Position numbers and translations under genes: made by a program. Positions 34,231 through 46,439 of a stretch of 64,000 nucleotides of DNA are shown piece by piece. Every line of letters starts with the position of its first letter. Position 1 is the first letter of the stretch. The stretch covers positions 287,297,166 through 287,361,165 of the forward strand of contig CM077666.1 of assembly GCA_039707655.1 (NCBI GenBank). Direction: 5' to 3'. The DNA comes from Elymus sibiricus. Taxonomy: Eukaryota; Streptophyta; Magnoliopsida; Poales; Poaceae. The notes under the pieces are model-generated. The model had not been told where the DNA came from and ran no database searches. It worked only from the letters and a program-made list of their open reading frames with translations.

Positions 34231-35827
34231 GTGAAAAACCAAGCGGTGGAATTCCTGCCTGATCGATAGCCTGGCGCCGGAAACCGAGAACAGGGAAGAT
34301 CTCTCCTTGTTCAAGCTGAGAGCTTGGTGTGTGGATCCAGACGAGATTCCGGCGAGTCGCAGGCTATGGGTGCCGGAGCCTCCGGAGAGTGCTAGCAACC
34401 CGGCAGCGCGCCGCCCGTCCTTTCGCCAGCTGCTTGAATATCCCACCTTGATTCACATTGGCCGCCTGCGCGATTTCTCTCCCCCAGAGCTCTGGCGTCG
34501 CTCGCCTAGCTCGGATGGAGACAGTGGTCAGAGTGGCTTGCCGGACTCCTCCGGCGGCTCCTTTGGTGGCGAGTGGGCAGTGCAGAACTGGACTCGGGGC
34601 GTTCCAGATGACCGTGGCCTAGGCCGGCACTTCGCCGGCCCGGCAGGCGGCGGCGGCGGCGGTGGGACAGTCAGGTCCTATCGGCAGGCGTTGGAAGGAA
34701 GGGTGGGTCCCTCAGACTGGCGCATTCCGCCCATGGGCCCGTCGGAGGCAGCTTCTGCTACGCTGGCGGCGCGGGGCCCGTCGGTCAGAGAGAGGCTGGG
34801 GGTCCGGATTTCGAATGATCCCCCAACGACGATTGGGTTGGTGACAGCTGGGAGGCTTGGTACACCGAACTCGTCGGATAAAGCTGTGGAGATAGGCGGT
34901 GCTGCAGATAAAGCTGTCCTTAAGATAAGACAAGACGTTTCCTCGGTGCCCACTTTGAATCCCGAGGAGGACCGACAGCTCTGCTCGCTTGACCAGCCGA
35001 AGGAGCTGCAACGGGAAGATCCCGAGACGCACTCGGGCCCAGTACATGAGTTGTCTGGCGCGGCCCCGACTGTGGAGCTAGGAGTAGACCACACGGAGAC
35101 TGTTCAGGTGTCACCACAGGAAATCCCAGCCACGGCTCTGCCTGAGGCGGCCACTCACGTGGAGGGCTGGGACCCCGTAGCGGATCTGCTTGCCACCACA
35201 GCGGTGGCTGATCATGCCCCGGGAAGGATTTCGGCCGCTACTTCGCCTGGTGCGCCTCAGGAACCGATGGCAGGTGGGACCGCACTGGCACTATCGCTGC
35301 ATGGCTCTGCATGTGAGATGAACACGTTGCCTGATGCTGGTCTTTGGGGTAGCCTTGTGGCCAATGTGGAAACACAGGCAGCAGGACAACTCTCGTCCAA
35401 GGAGCAGGTGGCCCTATCTAACATCAGGACCTTCTGCTCGGGCTTGCTGAAGAAACTCGCCCCACCCTTGCTCAGAGAGATTGAATTAGCCAACGGAGTA
35501 AGACCGGGTCAGGATCCTTTCACGCCTAGAAGGAACACTAGATCCATCAGCTCGTCCACGTCTAAGAGCATCTCTAGTGGCTTGTGTAAATATGGTAGTC
35601 TATATCTTCATATAGACAATGGTCTAAATTTTTTTGAATTTAGACAACCTCTGTTTTCCAGCGGATTGTGTAAATTTGGTAGTCTATATTTCCAACGACT
35701 CTATTTCCAACGGCTCTATTTGCAACGGCTCTATTTCCAGGTCTATATATACCACCCCTCCCACATCTCATCCACCAATCCTGCTCATTCCTCTCCCGAA
35801 TTCCTCTGTCCTCTCTCACACAACAGA

Positions 35828-36200
35828 ATGATGAGTGAAAACATTTCTTCTGTGAATATGCTCATGAATTCGTCGTCGTCTTCATCCGACGACGACGAAC
35901 TCATCCTTGTAGCATTCGCAGAGCGCGAGGAGGAAGAGCAGGGGAACCGTCGACGCCATGGTGGTTCCAAGCATGGACGTCAGATGATCAATCGAGGAAG
36001 AGATGCGGGATTTGTTCTACTCTGGAATGACTACTTCAGTGAAAATCCTCGCTATCCCGAAAACTTATTTCGGCGAAGGTTCGTAATTAGTACATTACCC
36101 TATGTTTGCCTATTTTCCACCTTCCTATCTAATTATAGATTGTACGCACAGGTTTAGGATGTCTCGTAATTTGTGTAAATGGCTTCTTTTTCTCATCCAG
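35828..36200 (+). pseudogene. N-terminal fragment of the Harbinger transposase
   Basis: Starts MMSENIS with a Ser/Asp-rich segment, then [20 protein letters not shown] and FRRRF. A GT-AG intron at 36079-36151 joins FRRRF to RMSRN, the conserved start of plant Harbinger (DDE_Tnp_4) transposases, after which similarity stops. The catalytic DDE region is deleted, so the product cannot transpose anything. Confidence 0.75.
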
Positions 36201-36345
36201 TTCAATGAACAAGCGGTGTGCATCTCTTTCCTGCAAAAGGAAATGGAGAGTCAAGCCGCTGCCATTGTAGTGATCAAGCCGCTGCCATACACTTTCATAC
36301 AACACATATGGAATATTTGAAGCGAATTAGAAAATAGATGCATAC

Positions 36346-36792
36346 CTTATCGGAGAGAGTCAAGCCGCTGCCATTTCTATTTAATATCTGTTGAACGCAT
36401 GCACAGAACCTGCTCGTGAGCGCTGAAATAGTGTTGTAACGACAAGTGAGTCCATTAGGAACACGCTCCGGCCATGACGGTTTTTTGTGGCTGTTGTAGT
36501 GATCTGAAATCCTACCCCAATATGTACTTAAATTCTGATCCGTCCCAGTCACCGCATCCAAACTAGTATTTGCCCATGCTTGGATCAACACCAAGTCCTC
36601 AGCACTTGACCAATTTTTCCCTTTTGTCGAGGCTCCTTTTGTCGGTTTTGTTTTAGTTGGCATCCTCACTTGTTCCCCGATTGGGCTGCAATTTGGTGTT
36701 CTATCCCAATTTATGTCACTCGATCCCACATCCATCATGTCTAGAAATGAGGAGTTGTTCATCTGTGAGTCCATCTCATTTGAGTTCTCCAT
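36346..36792 (-). CDS. Harbinger ORF1: Myb/SANT-like DNA-binding protein (partial)
   Basis: Reads from ATG at 36792 as MENSNEMDSQMNNSS, with GKNWSSAEDLVLIQAWAN (a Myb/SANT-like helix typical of PIF/Harbinger ORF1 proteins), then GTDQNLSTYWGRISDHYN and LSDK, ending at a donor GTATGC at 36345. In active elements this protein binds termini and helps the transposase into the nucleus. The downstream exons are uncertain because of the internal deletion. A GC-rich leader (36900-37420) lies upstream on the minus strand. Confidence 0.75.
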
Positions 36793-37789
36793 CTACACAA
36801 ACAAACAATGATTTCAGATACATACATGGCAATAGCAGCAATATACAGCAATAGTAGGATATATACAGAGGCAATACATCTGTGAGGCAATAGCAGCAAT
36901 CAGCAATATACAAGAAATGGCGCTGGCGGTCGATCCATCGATGGCTCGGGTCGGTCCATCCATTTGCCCCCCCCCCCCGCGGCGAGCGATCCAAACCCAC
37001 CCCGCCCGGCGCTGGTGGCCGACCCCAGATCCCCCCCCCCCCCCGCGGCCGGCGGCGCCGCTGGTGGATTCACCCCCCGGGCCGAGCGCAGCCGAAGCCG
37101 CAGCGGCAGCCGCGTCCACCGCGACCTCTCCTCGCAGCCGCCTCAGCTCGCGCCGCACCCGCCGCCGCTCGCGGCGTCCCCTGCAGCCGCCGCCGCTCGC
37201 GTCAGATCCGGCGCCGCCGCTCGCGCCCTCCCATCACACCCTCTCTCTGGGTCACTCTGCTCTACGAATCGGACGTACCTCACGACGGCGGCGAGCTCGG
37301 GGCAGTGGAGGGCGCGTCCTCCTCGTCTCCAACTGGGCGCGGGAGAGAGCTCGGGGCAGGCAGCTGTGCTTTGCTCGTTGTGGCTCGGTCGTCCAAATGT
37401 GGACAATGCGTACCGATTCCGATGGATGTCTAAAATTTAGACCAGGACATACACAAGCCACTGGACACACTTTTTGGCCTCTGATGGTCTATATATGACT
37501 TAGACTATGGTATACACAATCCACTAGAGATGCTCTAAGAAGTCCAAAGCATCGGCGGCTGAGACAGTTCTGCTCAAAGCCCTAGGTATCGTTCCCGATG
37601 AGCTGGCGATCTCGGAGGACTCTGTGGATCACCTGCGTAGACTTTTCAACTCGCCGTTGCAAGAAAAGCACCTGCGCACGATCGCGGCTATCTTCGGGAA
37701 GTCCTTGCCGTTGGACCTTGGGACGGATGGTGCTCCTGAGCAGGTAGTCATGGCTTAGGTGTGCGTGTTCTGGAGTCTACGTGTTGTTC

Positions 37790-40700
37790 ATGTCGCACGT
37801 CAAAGTGGAGCTGGTGAGCTGGAATGTTCGTGGTTTGAACAGTCCGGCCAAAAAGAAGGCACTGAGAGAATTCGTAGATTCGACTAGACCAGCTATCCTA
37901 TGTATTCAGGAGTCTAAACTGGATGTTGTTGATCAGTTCTTAATTATGCAATGCTTTGGCCCATCTTATGATGGGTTTTCGTATTTGCCGGCCTTGGGGA
38001 CTCGTGGGGGCATTGTCCTTGTGTGGGACTCCTCGATTGTGAACATCTCCAACTGTGTCCGCGACACGAATTTTATTACGGCATACGTCATGCCGTTGGA
38101 TGGCACAGCTTGGTGGCTTTCCGTGGTGTATGGACCTCAAGAGGACAATGAGAAAATTCATTTCTTGGAGGAACTAACGGCGAGGAGGCTCTTATGCCCG
38201 GGCCCCTGGCTGGCAATCGGAGACTTTAACTTGATCATGCAGGCCTCGGATAAGAATAACGCTTCCATTGACCGGAGAATGATGAATAAATTCAGGAGAT
38301 TCATTGATGATAATGGCCTCAAAGATATTTTCCTTCATGGAAGGCTCTACACTTGGAGTAACGAGAGGGAAATGCCCACTCTTACCAAAATTGACCGTGC
38401 ATTGGTTTCGGTAGATTGGGAATTGGAGCATCCCGATTGCCTTCTGCAGGCCCTGTCCACTAGCACGTCAGACCATTGCCCGCTGCACCTTTCGCTGAAT
38501 GACCACCTATAGCCACATAGGAGATTTCGCTTTGAACTTTTTTGGACCAAACTGGAGGGCTTTGAGGAAGCGGTAAAGGAAGCTTGGACTTGTGATCCGG
38601 AAATCACTGACCCATTCCATCGCCTGGATGTGTTGCTGCGGAACACGGCGCGGTACCTTACAACTTGGGGTCAAAAAAAGGTGGGACATGTGAAGCTGCA
38701 GATCGCGATTGCAAATTGGGTTATTCTGCATCTGGACAAAGCTATGGACCATAGGAGACTCACTGTGGAGGAGAGATGGTTGCGCAACACGCTGAAACTC
38801 ACATCCCTGGGTCTTGCGTCCTTAGAACGTACGATGGCCAGGCAGCGATCCAGATTGCGGTGGCTGGGCGAAGGTGATGCTAACACAAAGTTGTTCCACC
38901 TTGTAGCCAATGGCAGGAAACTGAGAAATTTCATCCCTGCGCTTCATTGTGGAGACTCCATCATCACTGAGCAAGAAGGCAAGGAGGATGCGTTCTTTCA
39001 GGCATACCAGGAGCTGCTCGGCACGTATCACATGCGGGACAAAACCATGGACTTAGAGTTCTTGGGAATCACCCCTATCGACCTAAGTGAGCTTGATGCC
39101 ATTTATACTGAGGAGGAGGTCTGAAAGGTTATCAATGACATGCCTGCTGACCGAGCACCCGGCCCGGATGGGTTCATTGGACTTTTCTTTCGCAAGGCTT
39201 GGGAGGTAATCAAGGCGGACATCATGGCAGCGATTCACAAATTTCAGCTTGGAAACGGCAGAGGATTTGGCAGGCTTAACCAGGCACTCATCACTCTCAT
39301 TCCTAAAAAACATGATGCCTGCCTTATTGGAGACTTTCGGCCCATCAGCTTACAACATAGCATCCCCAAAATCAGTTCAAAGCTGATGGCCTCCAGGCTG
39401 TGTCGTCGCATGGGAGAGCTAGTGAATTCGAACCAGTCGGCTTATATCAGAGGGAGAAGTATACATGACAACTTCATGCTGGTCCGTCAGGTAGCTCGCA
39501 ACCTACATAAGAGGAAAGCCAAAGGAGTCATGATCAAGTTGGACATCTCGCGGGCTTTCGATTCTATCTCCTGGTCTTTCTTGTTTGAGGTGCTTCGAGC
39601 CAAGGGGTTCTCGGAGCTTTGGTGCTCGAGACTGGCGATACTCCTCACCACTGCTAGCTCACGCATCATAGTCAATGGTCGCCTAGGAAAGAAATTTATG
39701 CACGCGAAAGGGCTGCTCCAGGGAGATTCTCTATCCCCCATGCTGTTCGTCATTGCTATGGAGACTCTCACGACGCTGATGATAAAGGCACAACAGATGG
39801 GGGCGATCAGTGCGCTGCCAGGATGCACACCGCTGCAGCGGCTGTCTATATACGCGGATGATGTTATACTTTTCATCAGACCAACGAACAGCGATCTGCA
39901 GTTTGTCAGGGAGGCCTTGCAGATTTTTGGAGCTGCCTCAGGACTTTATGTCAACTACGCAAAGTCTGCGGCAATCATGATTCGTGCGGACGATTTGGAC
40001 AAGCTCAGGGTGGCCCAGGCCTTGCCTTGGAGGCTGGAAACCTTCCCGTGCAAGTACCTGGGATTACAACTGTCGATCAAGCAGCTTACTAGAGCACAAT
40101 GGCAGCCGATGGTCGACCAAGTGCTCAACTTTCTTCCGGGATGGCAAAGAGGGTTGATTACTAGACCGGGAAGATTGATTTTGGTCAACCACGTGGTTCG
40201 GGCACGGCCCACCCATCATCTCATGGTTGCGGATGCACCCAAGTGGGTGCTTAATTGCGTGGATAAGAGCTGTCGTGCTTTCTTTTGGGCTGGGTCAGAC
40301 CACATCCACGGTGGTAAATGTCTGGTTTCTTGGCAAAGAGTTTGTCGGCCGAAAAGCCTTGGAGGGCTCGGAATCCTGGATCTCAACAAGCAAGGTTTGG
40401 CCCTCAGACTGCGATGTGAATGGCTTAAGCGCACTGACAGCTCGAGGCCATGGCAGGGGCTCTCGATGGTAATGGATGATAAAGTGCAATCGGTTTTCAG
40501 CAGCTTGGTACACTGGAATGTGGGTGATGGTCGGCAAATCCTGTTTTGGAAGGACAGATGGCTTAATGGCTCGACAGTAACGGAGATTGCGCCAATTGTG
40601 AGATCGCAGGTGCGCACGCAAGTGGCAAACAAAAGGGCGGTATCGGATGCACTCTTTTTGCATCGTTGGGCAAATGACATTATAGGTGACCTGTCGGCCG

Positions 40701-41350
40701 AGGGGATGGTGCAGCTAGTTCGACTCTGGGAGATTATGATCACGATTCAGCTTGACCCTACACTTTCAGACGCACCTATATGGAAGTGGAACAATCTTGG
40801 TTCCTACACCTCGGCCTCCACCTATGCCATGCTATGGGAGGGCAGCATCTGGTTTGCTCCGGCACAGGCCATTTGGAAGTGCCGGGCACCTCTTTCTTGC
40901 AAGCTGTTCATGTGGCTGGCCACCCAGTATCGACTATGGACCGCGGATCGTCGGTTTAGGCATGGCCTCCAGGATCAGAGATCACCTTGCTACATTTGTT
41001 TGCAGGATGAGGACACGGTCGATCACATTCTACTGCAATGTGTTTTTGCACGTCAGGCATGGCACAACTGCTTTGCACAGGCCGGAATCGACCTCACCAT
41101 GATTCCGTCAGCGGAGGACTGCTTGGTAGAATGGTGGACGGAGCGGCGTGTTCGGGTGGTGTCAAAACAACGAAAAGGTTTCGACTCTTTGGTCCTTTTG
41201 ATCTGCTGGCAACTATGGAAGAACCGCAACGGTCTAGTTTTTGGCCGCACCACCCAGTGCACTATACCACAGTTTACCTCGGTGGTGTTTGACACTCTTC
41301 GTTCTTGGGTGTTGGCGGGATGTACTGGAGCTAGCGTGTTCTGTGAGTAG
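37790..41350 (+). pseudogene. LINE ORF2: endonuclease plus reverse transcriptase, two stop codons
   Basis: The first ATG gives MSHVKVELVSWNVRGLN, the start of an APE-type endonuclease (IQESKLD, AIGDFNLI, SDHCPLHLS). The reverse transcriptase follows, with RAPGPDGF, FRPISLQ, KLDISRAFDSISW, LLQGDSLSPMLF and the active-site YADD. A C-terminal zinc-binding zf-RVT region reads CYICLQDEDTVDHILLQC. The frame is continuous except for TAG at 38510-38512 and TGA at 39122-39124, both in the same frame, so the protein cannot be made in one piece. There is no RNase H domain. The ORF ends at 41350, about 130 bp before the A-tail. Confidence 0.9.
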
Positions 41351-41487
41351 TAGAGTTTAGCTTGGGAGTGGAGTTGTCTTAGGACTTCGGTGGCATGTCC
41401 GGTGCATGCCTTGTGTTGTAACTCTCTGTATATACTTCTGCCTTCTATAAAGCTAAGGTACGCGATTGTGTACTCTCAAAAAAAAAA

Positions 41488-41610
41488 CAAGCGGTGGTGG
41501 GAGGCGGTAGAAAATAAAACCGGACAAAAATAAAACCGGAGTATCAGGTTACCAAGTACTTCATTAGGAGTAGAGATTAGGAATAGAGATTTGTCGCTGG
41601 AAGAAAACTA
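41488..41610. other. Short hAT-interior segment between the two LINEs
   Basis: This is the only sequence left between the target-site copies of the two LINE insertions. AT-rich, with AAAATAAAACCGG repeated twice. Joined to 53370-53472, it forms the right end of the outer hAT element. Confidence 0.5.
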
Positions 41611-44445
41611 AGAGGACTAGAAGAATTCCGGAGGGGTGGAACTCCACTAATGTGGTGCTTATCCCTAAGGTGGACAGCCCAGAGGTGATCACCCAATATA
41701 GACCCATTAGTCTGTGTAATGTGGTCTACAAAATTATCTCAAAGATGCTTGCAAATAGACTAAAAAAGATTTTGCCTGATGTAATTTCTCCAACTCAAAG
41801 CGCGTTTGTTCCAGGCAGATTAATCACGGACAACGTGCTAGTTGCTTATGAGTGCTTTCACGCAATTAAAAAGAAGACCCATGGCTCTAATGGTGTCTGT
41901 GCAGTTAAATTGGATATGCTCAAAGCATATGATCGAGTAGAATGGGGCTTCTTACATAGAATGATGCTGAAAATGGGTTTTAACCCATTATGGGTGGATA
42001 TGATTATGGAATGTGTTTCCTCTGTCAGCTACAGAATCAGGTTTAATGATACGAAGACAGATGAGTTCATACCCACGAGGGGACTTAGGCAGGGGGATCC
42101 CTTATCCCCATACCTCTTTCTGTTGTGTTCTGAGGGGCTATCCAGTATGCTGGCCCATGAAGAAAATATAGGTGGAATAGAAGGCATAAAGGTATGCAGG
42201 AACGCACCTTCTATCTCTCACCTTCTATTTGCTGATGACTCCCTTATTTTAATGAGAGCAACTGATCATAATGCAAATACTTTGAAGAGGATTCTAGATA
42301 CATACTGCACAAGCTCAGGTCAGCGGATTAGCAATGTAAAATCCAGTATTTTTTTCAGCCCTAACACCGGAGTTTTGGTCAGGGAAGGTGTCTGTGGTAT
42401 ATTGGATATTTTAACTGAAGCTTTGTCAGACAAGTACCTGGGCCTCCCTACCATGGTTGGGGTGGACAGGAGTGACTGTTTTCAGCACTTGATAGATAGA
42501 GTTTGTCAAAGGCTAAAAGGATGGAAGGAGAAAATCTTATCAGTACAAGGTAAAGAAATTTTGTTGAAATCTATGGCACAAGCTATCCCTTCATACGCAA
42601 TGTCTGTTTTTAAATTGCCAAAGGGAATTTGTAAGTCAATTACCGATGAAATATCGGGCTTCTGGTGGGGAGACGGAGAGGAAAAAAAGAAAATGCACTG
42701 GTTTGCATGGTGGAAAATGTGCGTTCCGAAGAAGAAAGGTGGAATGGGGTTTAGGGACCTTCACAGCTTTAACCTTGCTATGTTAGCAAAGCAGTGTTGG
42801 CGACTTCTCCAAAACCCGGACTCTTTGTGTGCACGAGTGTTGTGTGCTAAGTATTATCCGAATGGCGATATTTTGAAGGCACGACCAAAAAAGGGTTCAT
42901 CATTTACATGGCAAAGCATTGTAGCAGGTACTTTCAAGAGAGGGTGCATCTGGCGGGTTGGTTCAGGCTCACATATTGATATCTGGGAGGATCCTTGGAT
43001 TCCATCTAGTCAGTCGAGGAGAATTATTACCCCACGTGAAGAAACAATGCTATCCAAAGTTGAGGACTTGATCGACCCACATACGGGCCAGTGGGATGAA
43101 GTACTCCTTTGGGACATTTTCCTACCGGTTGATGTTAACAGAATCCTACAAATCCCCTTGCATGTTGAAGCTGTAGAAGATTTTGTTGCATGGCAGTTTA
43201 CAAGGTCTGGTACTTTTTCAGTTCGGTCTGCCTATCATGTTGAGTTTAACCACCAGTTTGGACGGCACTTTGCTATATCGGATGGTCCTGGAAGGTCTCA
43301 ATGTTGGAAATATGCCCTAGAGGCAATAATAAATTGGTTATTATTATATTTCCTTGTTAATGATAATCGTTTATTATCCATGCTATAATTGTATTGATTG
43401 GAAACTCAAATACATGTGTGGGTACATAGACAACACTGTGTCCCTAGTAAGCCTCTAGTTGACTAGCTCGTTGATCAAAGATGGTTAAGGTTTCCTAGCC
43501 ATTGACATGAGATGTCATTTGATAACGGGATCACATCATTAGGAGAATGATGTGATGGACAAGACCCAAACTGTAAACGTAGCATTTGATCGTGTCAGTT
43601 TATTGCTATTGTTTTCTGCATGTCAAGTATCTGTTCCTTTGACCATGAGATCATGCAACTCACTGACACCGGAGGAATACCTTGTGTGTATCAAACGTCG
43701 CAACGTAACTGGGTGACTATAAAGGTGCTCTACAGGTATCTCCGAGGGTGTCTGTTGGGTTGGCATGGATCAAGACTGGGATTTGTTACTCCGTATGACG
43801 GAGAGGTATCTCAGGGCCCACTCGGTAATACAACATCACAATGAGCCTTGCAAGCAATGTGACTAAAGTGTTAGCCACGAGATCTTGTATTACGGAACGA
43901 GTAAAGAGACTTGCCGGTAACGAGATTGAACTAGGTATAGTGATACCGACGATCGAATCTCGGGCAAGTAACATACCGAAGAACAAAGGGAACAGCATAC
44001 GGGATTAACTGAATCCTTGACATAGAGGTTCGACCGATAAAGATCTTCGTAGAATATGTAGGAGCCAATATGGGCATCCAGGTCCCGCTATTGGTTATTG
44101 GCCGTAGAGGTGTCTCGGTCATGTCTACATAGTTCTCGAACCCGCAGGGTCTACACACTTAACGTTTGGTGACGATTAGTATAATTGAGTTATTATGTTG
44201 GTGACCGAAAGTTGTTCGGAGTCTCGGATAAGATCCCGGACATGACGAGGATCTCCGGAATAGTCCGGAGGTAAAGATTGATATATGTGATAATAGTGTT
44301 TTGATCTCTGGAAGGGTTCCGGAGTTCACCGGAATGGGTTCCGGATGTTTACCGAAGTGTTCGGGTGCAGCAACACTTTATATGAGCCAAAGGGATAAAG
44401 CCCACAAGGTATTGGAAAGTGCAAAAGTAGTTTTGCTGCCGCGTA

Positions 44446-44564
44446 AGCGGTACTACCGCTTGGTGAAGCGGTACTACCGCCGGAGCGGTACTACCGCTTG
44501 TGTGAAGCGGTACTACCGCCCAAGCGATACTACCGCTTGTGTGAAGCGGTACTACCGCTTGTGC
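44446..44564. repeat. Array of GCGGTACTACCGC palindromes (5' LTR)
   Basis: Six copies of AGCGGTACTACCGCTT-like units, each nearly self-complementary and separated by short CTTGTGTGAA-type spacers, one with G to A (GCGATACTACCGC). They lie about 130-240 bp upstream of the TATA box. The same array is at 51618-51736 in the other LTR. Confidence 0.9.
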
Positions 44565-44689
44565 GCGGCTGTGCACGGTTCGGCAGGGATCCGAGTTGGA
44601 CTCTTTCCCTGCGGGCCAAACCGACCTTGTGCGGGCAAAACCGACCCGGAGGAGGCTTTTACTCCAAGTTTAGACCCCAAGGCTCAACA

Positions 44690-44698
44690 TATAAATAG
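44690..44698 (+). promoter_or_regulatory. TATA box of the Copia LTR promoter
   Basis: TATAAATAG followed by AGGGGCAGGGCTAGC, with an ACCCTAACCCTCTAG-type leader after it. This fits the U3/R boundary region of BARE-like LTRs. The copy in the 3' LTR is at 51862-51870. Confidence 0.7.
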
Positions 44699-45163
44699 AG
44701 GGGCAGGGCTAGCACACGGGACACATCAAGATTTCCCCAAGCCGTGTGCGGCAACCCTAACCCTCTAGTTCCTCCGTCATAATCTCCGTAGTGCTTGGCG
44801 AAGCCCTGCAGAGATTGTTCCTCACCACCATCACCACGCCGTCGTGCTGCTGGAACTCAACCACTACTTCATCATCGCTCGCTGGATCGAGGAGGTGAAG
44901 GCGTCATCAAGCCGTACGTGTGTTGAACGCGGAGGTGCCGTCCGTTCGGCACTAGATCGGAAGGATCGTGATTGGATCGCGGGACGCTCGGCGATTTGGA
45001 TCGCGAAGACGTTCGACTACATCAACCGCGTTTATTAACGCTTCCGCTTAGCGATCTACAAGGGTATGTAGATTCACTCTCCCTCTCGTAGATGCTCATC
45101 ACCATGGATAGATCTTATGTGTGCGTAGGAAAATTTTTGTTTCCCATGCAACGTTCCCCAACA

Positions 45164-45178
45164 GTGGCATCATGAGCT
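45164..45178 (+). promoter_or_regulatory. Primer-binding site of the Copia element
   Basis: GTGGCATCATGAGCT immediately follows the 5' LTR. It resembles the TGGTATCAGAGC site used with initiator tRNA-Met by BARE-like elements, with a few differences that are usual in Angela/WIS copies. Confidence 0.6.
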
Positions 45179-46439
45179 AGGTCTATGCGTAGATGAGATC
45201 TCGAGTAGAACACAAACGAGTTGTGGGCGTGGGTGTATACATATTGCTTGCCGTTACTAGTTGATACTTGATTCAGCGGTATTGTGAGATGAAGCGGCCC
45301 GGACCGACATTACGCGTACGCTTACGCGAGACTGGTTTTACCGCTGCGTGCACTTGTTGCATAAAGGTGACTGGCGGGTGTCTGTCTCTCTCACTTTAGT
45401 TGAATCGGTTCAATGAAGAGGGTTCTTTTAGAAGATCAAAAAGCAATCACTACACCACGTTGTGGTTTTGCGTAGGTAAGAACGGTTCTTGCAAACCCGT
45501 AGCAGCCACGTAAAATTTGCAACAACAATTAGAGGACGTCTAACTTGTTTTTGCAGGGTATGTTGTGATGTGATATGGCCAATTACATGATGAGATATAT
45601 GTGATGTATGAGATGATCATGTGATGTATAGAATATCACGACTTGCATGTCGATGAGTACGGCAACTGGCAGGAGCCATAGAGTTGTCTTTAATTATTGT
45701 ATGACCTGCGTGTCAATCATTAAGCGCTATGTAATGCTTTACTTTATCGCTAAACGTTAGCTATAGTCGTGGAAGCAACAGTCAGCGCGACAACCTTATG
45801 GCGACACGTTGATGGAGATCAAGATGATGGAGATCATGGTGTCATGCCGGTGACGATGGAGATCATGCCGGTGCTTTGGAGATGGAGATCAAAAGCACAA
45901 GTTCATGGCCATATCATGTCACTTATGATTTGCATGTGATGTTAATCCTTTTATGCATCTTATTTTGCTTAGGACGACGGTAGCATTATAAGGTGATCCC
46001 TCACTTAAATTTCAAGATAAATTGTGTTCTCCCCAAGTGTGCACCGTTGCGAAAGTTCGTCGTTTCGAGACACGCCGTGATGATCGGGTGTGATAGACTC
46101 TACGTTCGCATACAACGGGTGTAAGCCATGTTACACGTGCGGAACACTCGGGTTAAACTTGACGAGCCTAGCATGTACAGACATGGCCTCGGAACACAAG
46201 AGACCGAAAGGTCGAACATGAGTCATATAGTAGATATGATCAACATGAAGATGTTCACCATTGAAACCACCTCAACTCACGTGATGATCGGACTTGAGTT
46301 GGTGGATTTGGATCATGTTACACTCGAATGATCGGAGGGATGTCAATTTGAGTGGGAGTTTTTAAGTAATATGATTAACTAAACTCATTATCTAAGAACA
46401 ATAGTCTAAGTTGTCTTTGCAATATTTATGTTGTAGATC
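45179..46439 (+). other. Untranslated leader of the Copia element
   Basis: About 1.26 kb between the primer-binding site and the gag start, with no frame above about 70 codons. A long leader with packaging and translation signals is normal in this group. Confidence 0.7.

Larger units (their letters stand above)
28770..34249. other. Interior of the outer hAT element, no recognisable gene
   Basis: Mostly AT-rich DNA with short frames on both strands. Smaller repeat pieces are listed separately (28915, 30600, 31083). A GC-rich block occupies 33630-34230. No hAT dimerisation domain or zinc-finger BED motif is visible in any frame. Confidence 0.4.
35566..37535. mobile_element. PIF/Harbinger element, 1970 bp, internally deleted
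   Basis: Inverted termini GAGCATCTCTAGTGG and CCACTAGAGATGCTC, extended by CTTGTGTAAA/TATACACAAT, are flanked by the 3-bp TAA duplication (35563-35565 and 37536-37538), the TWA target of PIF/Harbinger. It holds remains of both element genes: the start of a DDE transposase on the plus strand and a Myb/SANT-like ORF1 protein on the minus strand, facing each other. Confidence 0.9.
34250..37758 (+). pseudogene. LINE ORF1 (gag-like), 5'-truncated and split by a Harbinger element
   Basis: Coding parts are 34250-35565 and 37539-37758. The first is open right from the element's truncated end and reads [11 protein letters not shown], then RRLWVPEP and [15 protein letters not shown], like the C-terminal half of wheat LINE ORF1 proteins. 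The RNA-binding N-terminal part and zinc knuckle are lost. After the Harbinger insert the frame continues KKSKASAAETVLLKALGIVP to a stop TAG at 37756. Removing the insert and one TAA copy joins STSK to KSKAS in frame. The protein would bind LINE RNA in an intact element. Confidence 0.75.
34250..41487 (+). mobile_element. 5'-truncated L1-type LINE with two ORFs
   Basis: The element is flanked by CAAGCGGTGG at 34240-34249 and 41488-41497 (10-bp target-site duplication) and ends in an A-tail at 41479-41487. It begins inside ORF1 without a start codon, as expected from incomplete reverse transcription. ORF2 has endonuclease and reverse-transcriptase domains. A PIF/Harbinger element is nested in ORF1. 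Its own sequence without that insert is about 5.3 kb. Confidence 0.85.
43302..45163 (+). repeat. 5' LTR of the Copia element
   Basis: 1862 bp, TG...CA ends. It contains an array of GCGGTACTACCGC palindromes (44446-44564) and a TATAAATAG box at 44690-44698. Small frames inside it, each repeated in the other LTR, are not genes. Confidence 0.95.

Noticed and set aside
34307..36157. Single 616-codon host protein
   Set aside because: The frame runs from LINE ORF1 across a Harbinger terminus at 35566 into the transposon. It is a chance fusion of two mobile elements.
44446..44564. Regularly spaced palindromic repeats resembling a CRISPR array
   Set aside because: The genome is eukaryotic, spacers are short and similar to each other, and the array is part of an LTR present in both LTR copies.
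44301..44768. 155-codon frame, also present at 51473-51940
   Set aside because: Both copies lie in the two LTRs of the Copia element, so this is repeat sequence, not a gene.
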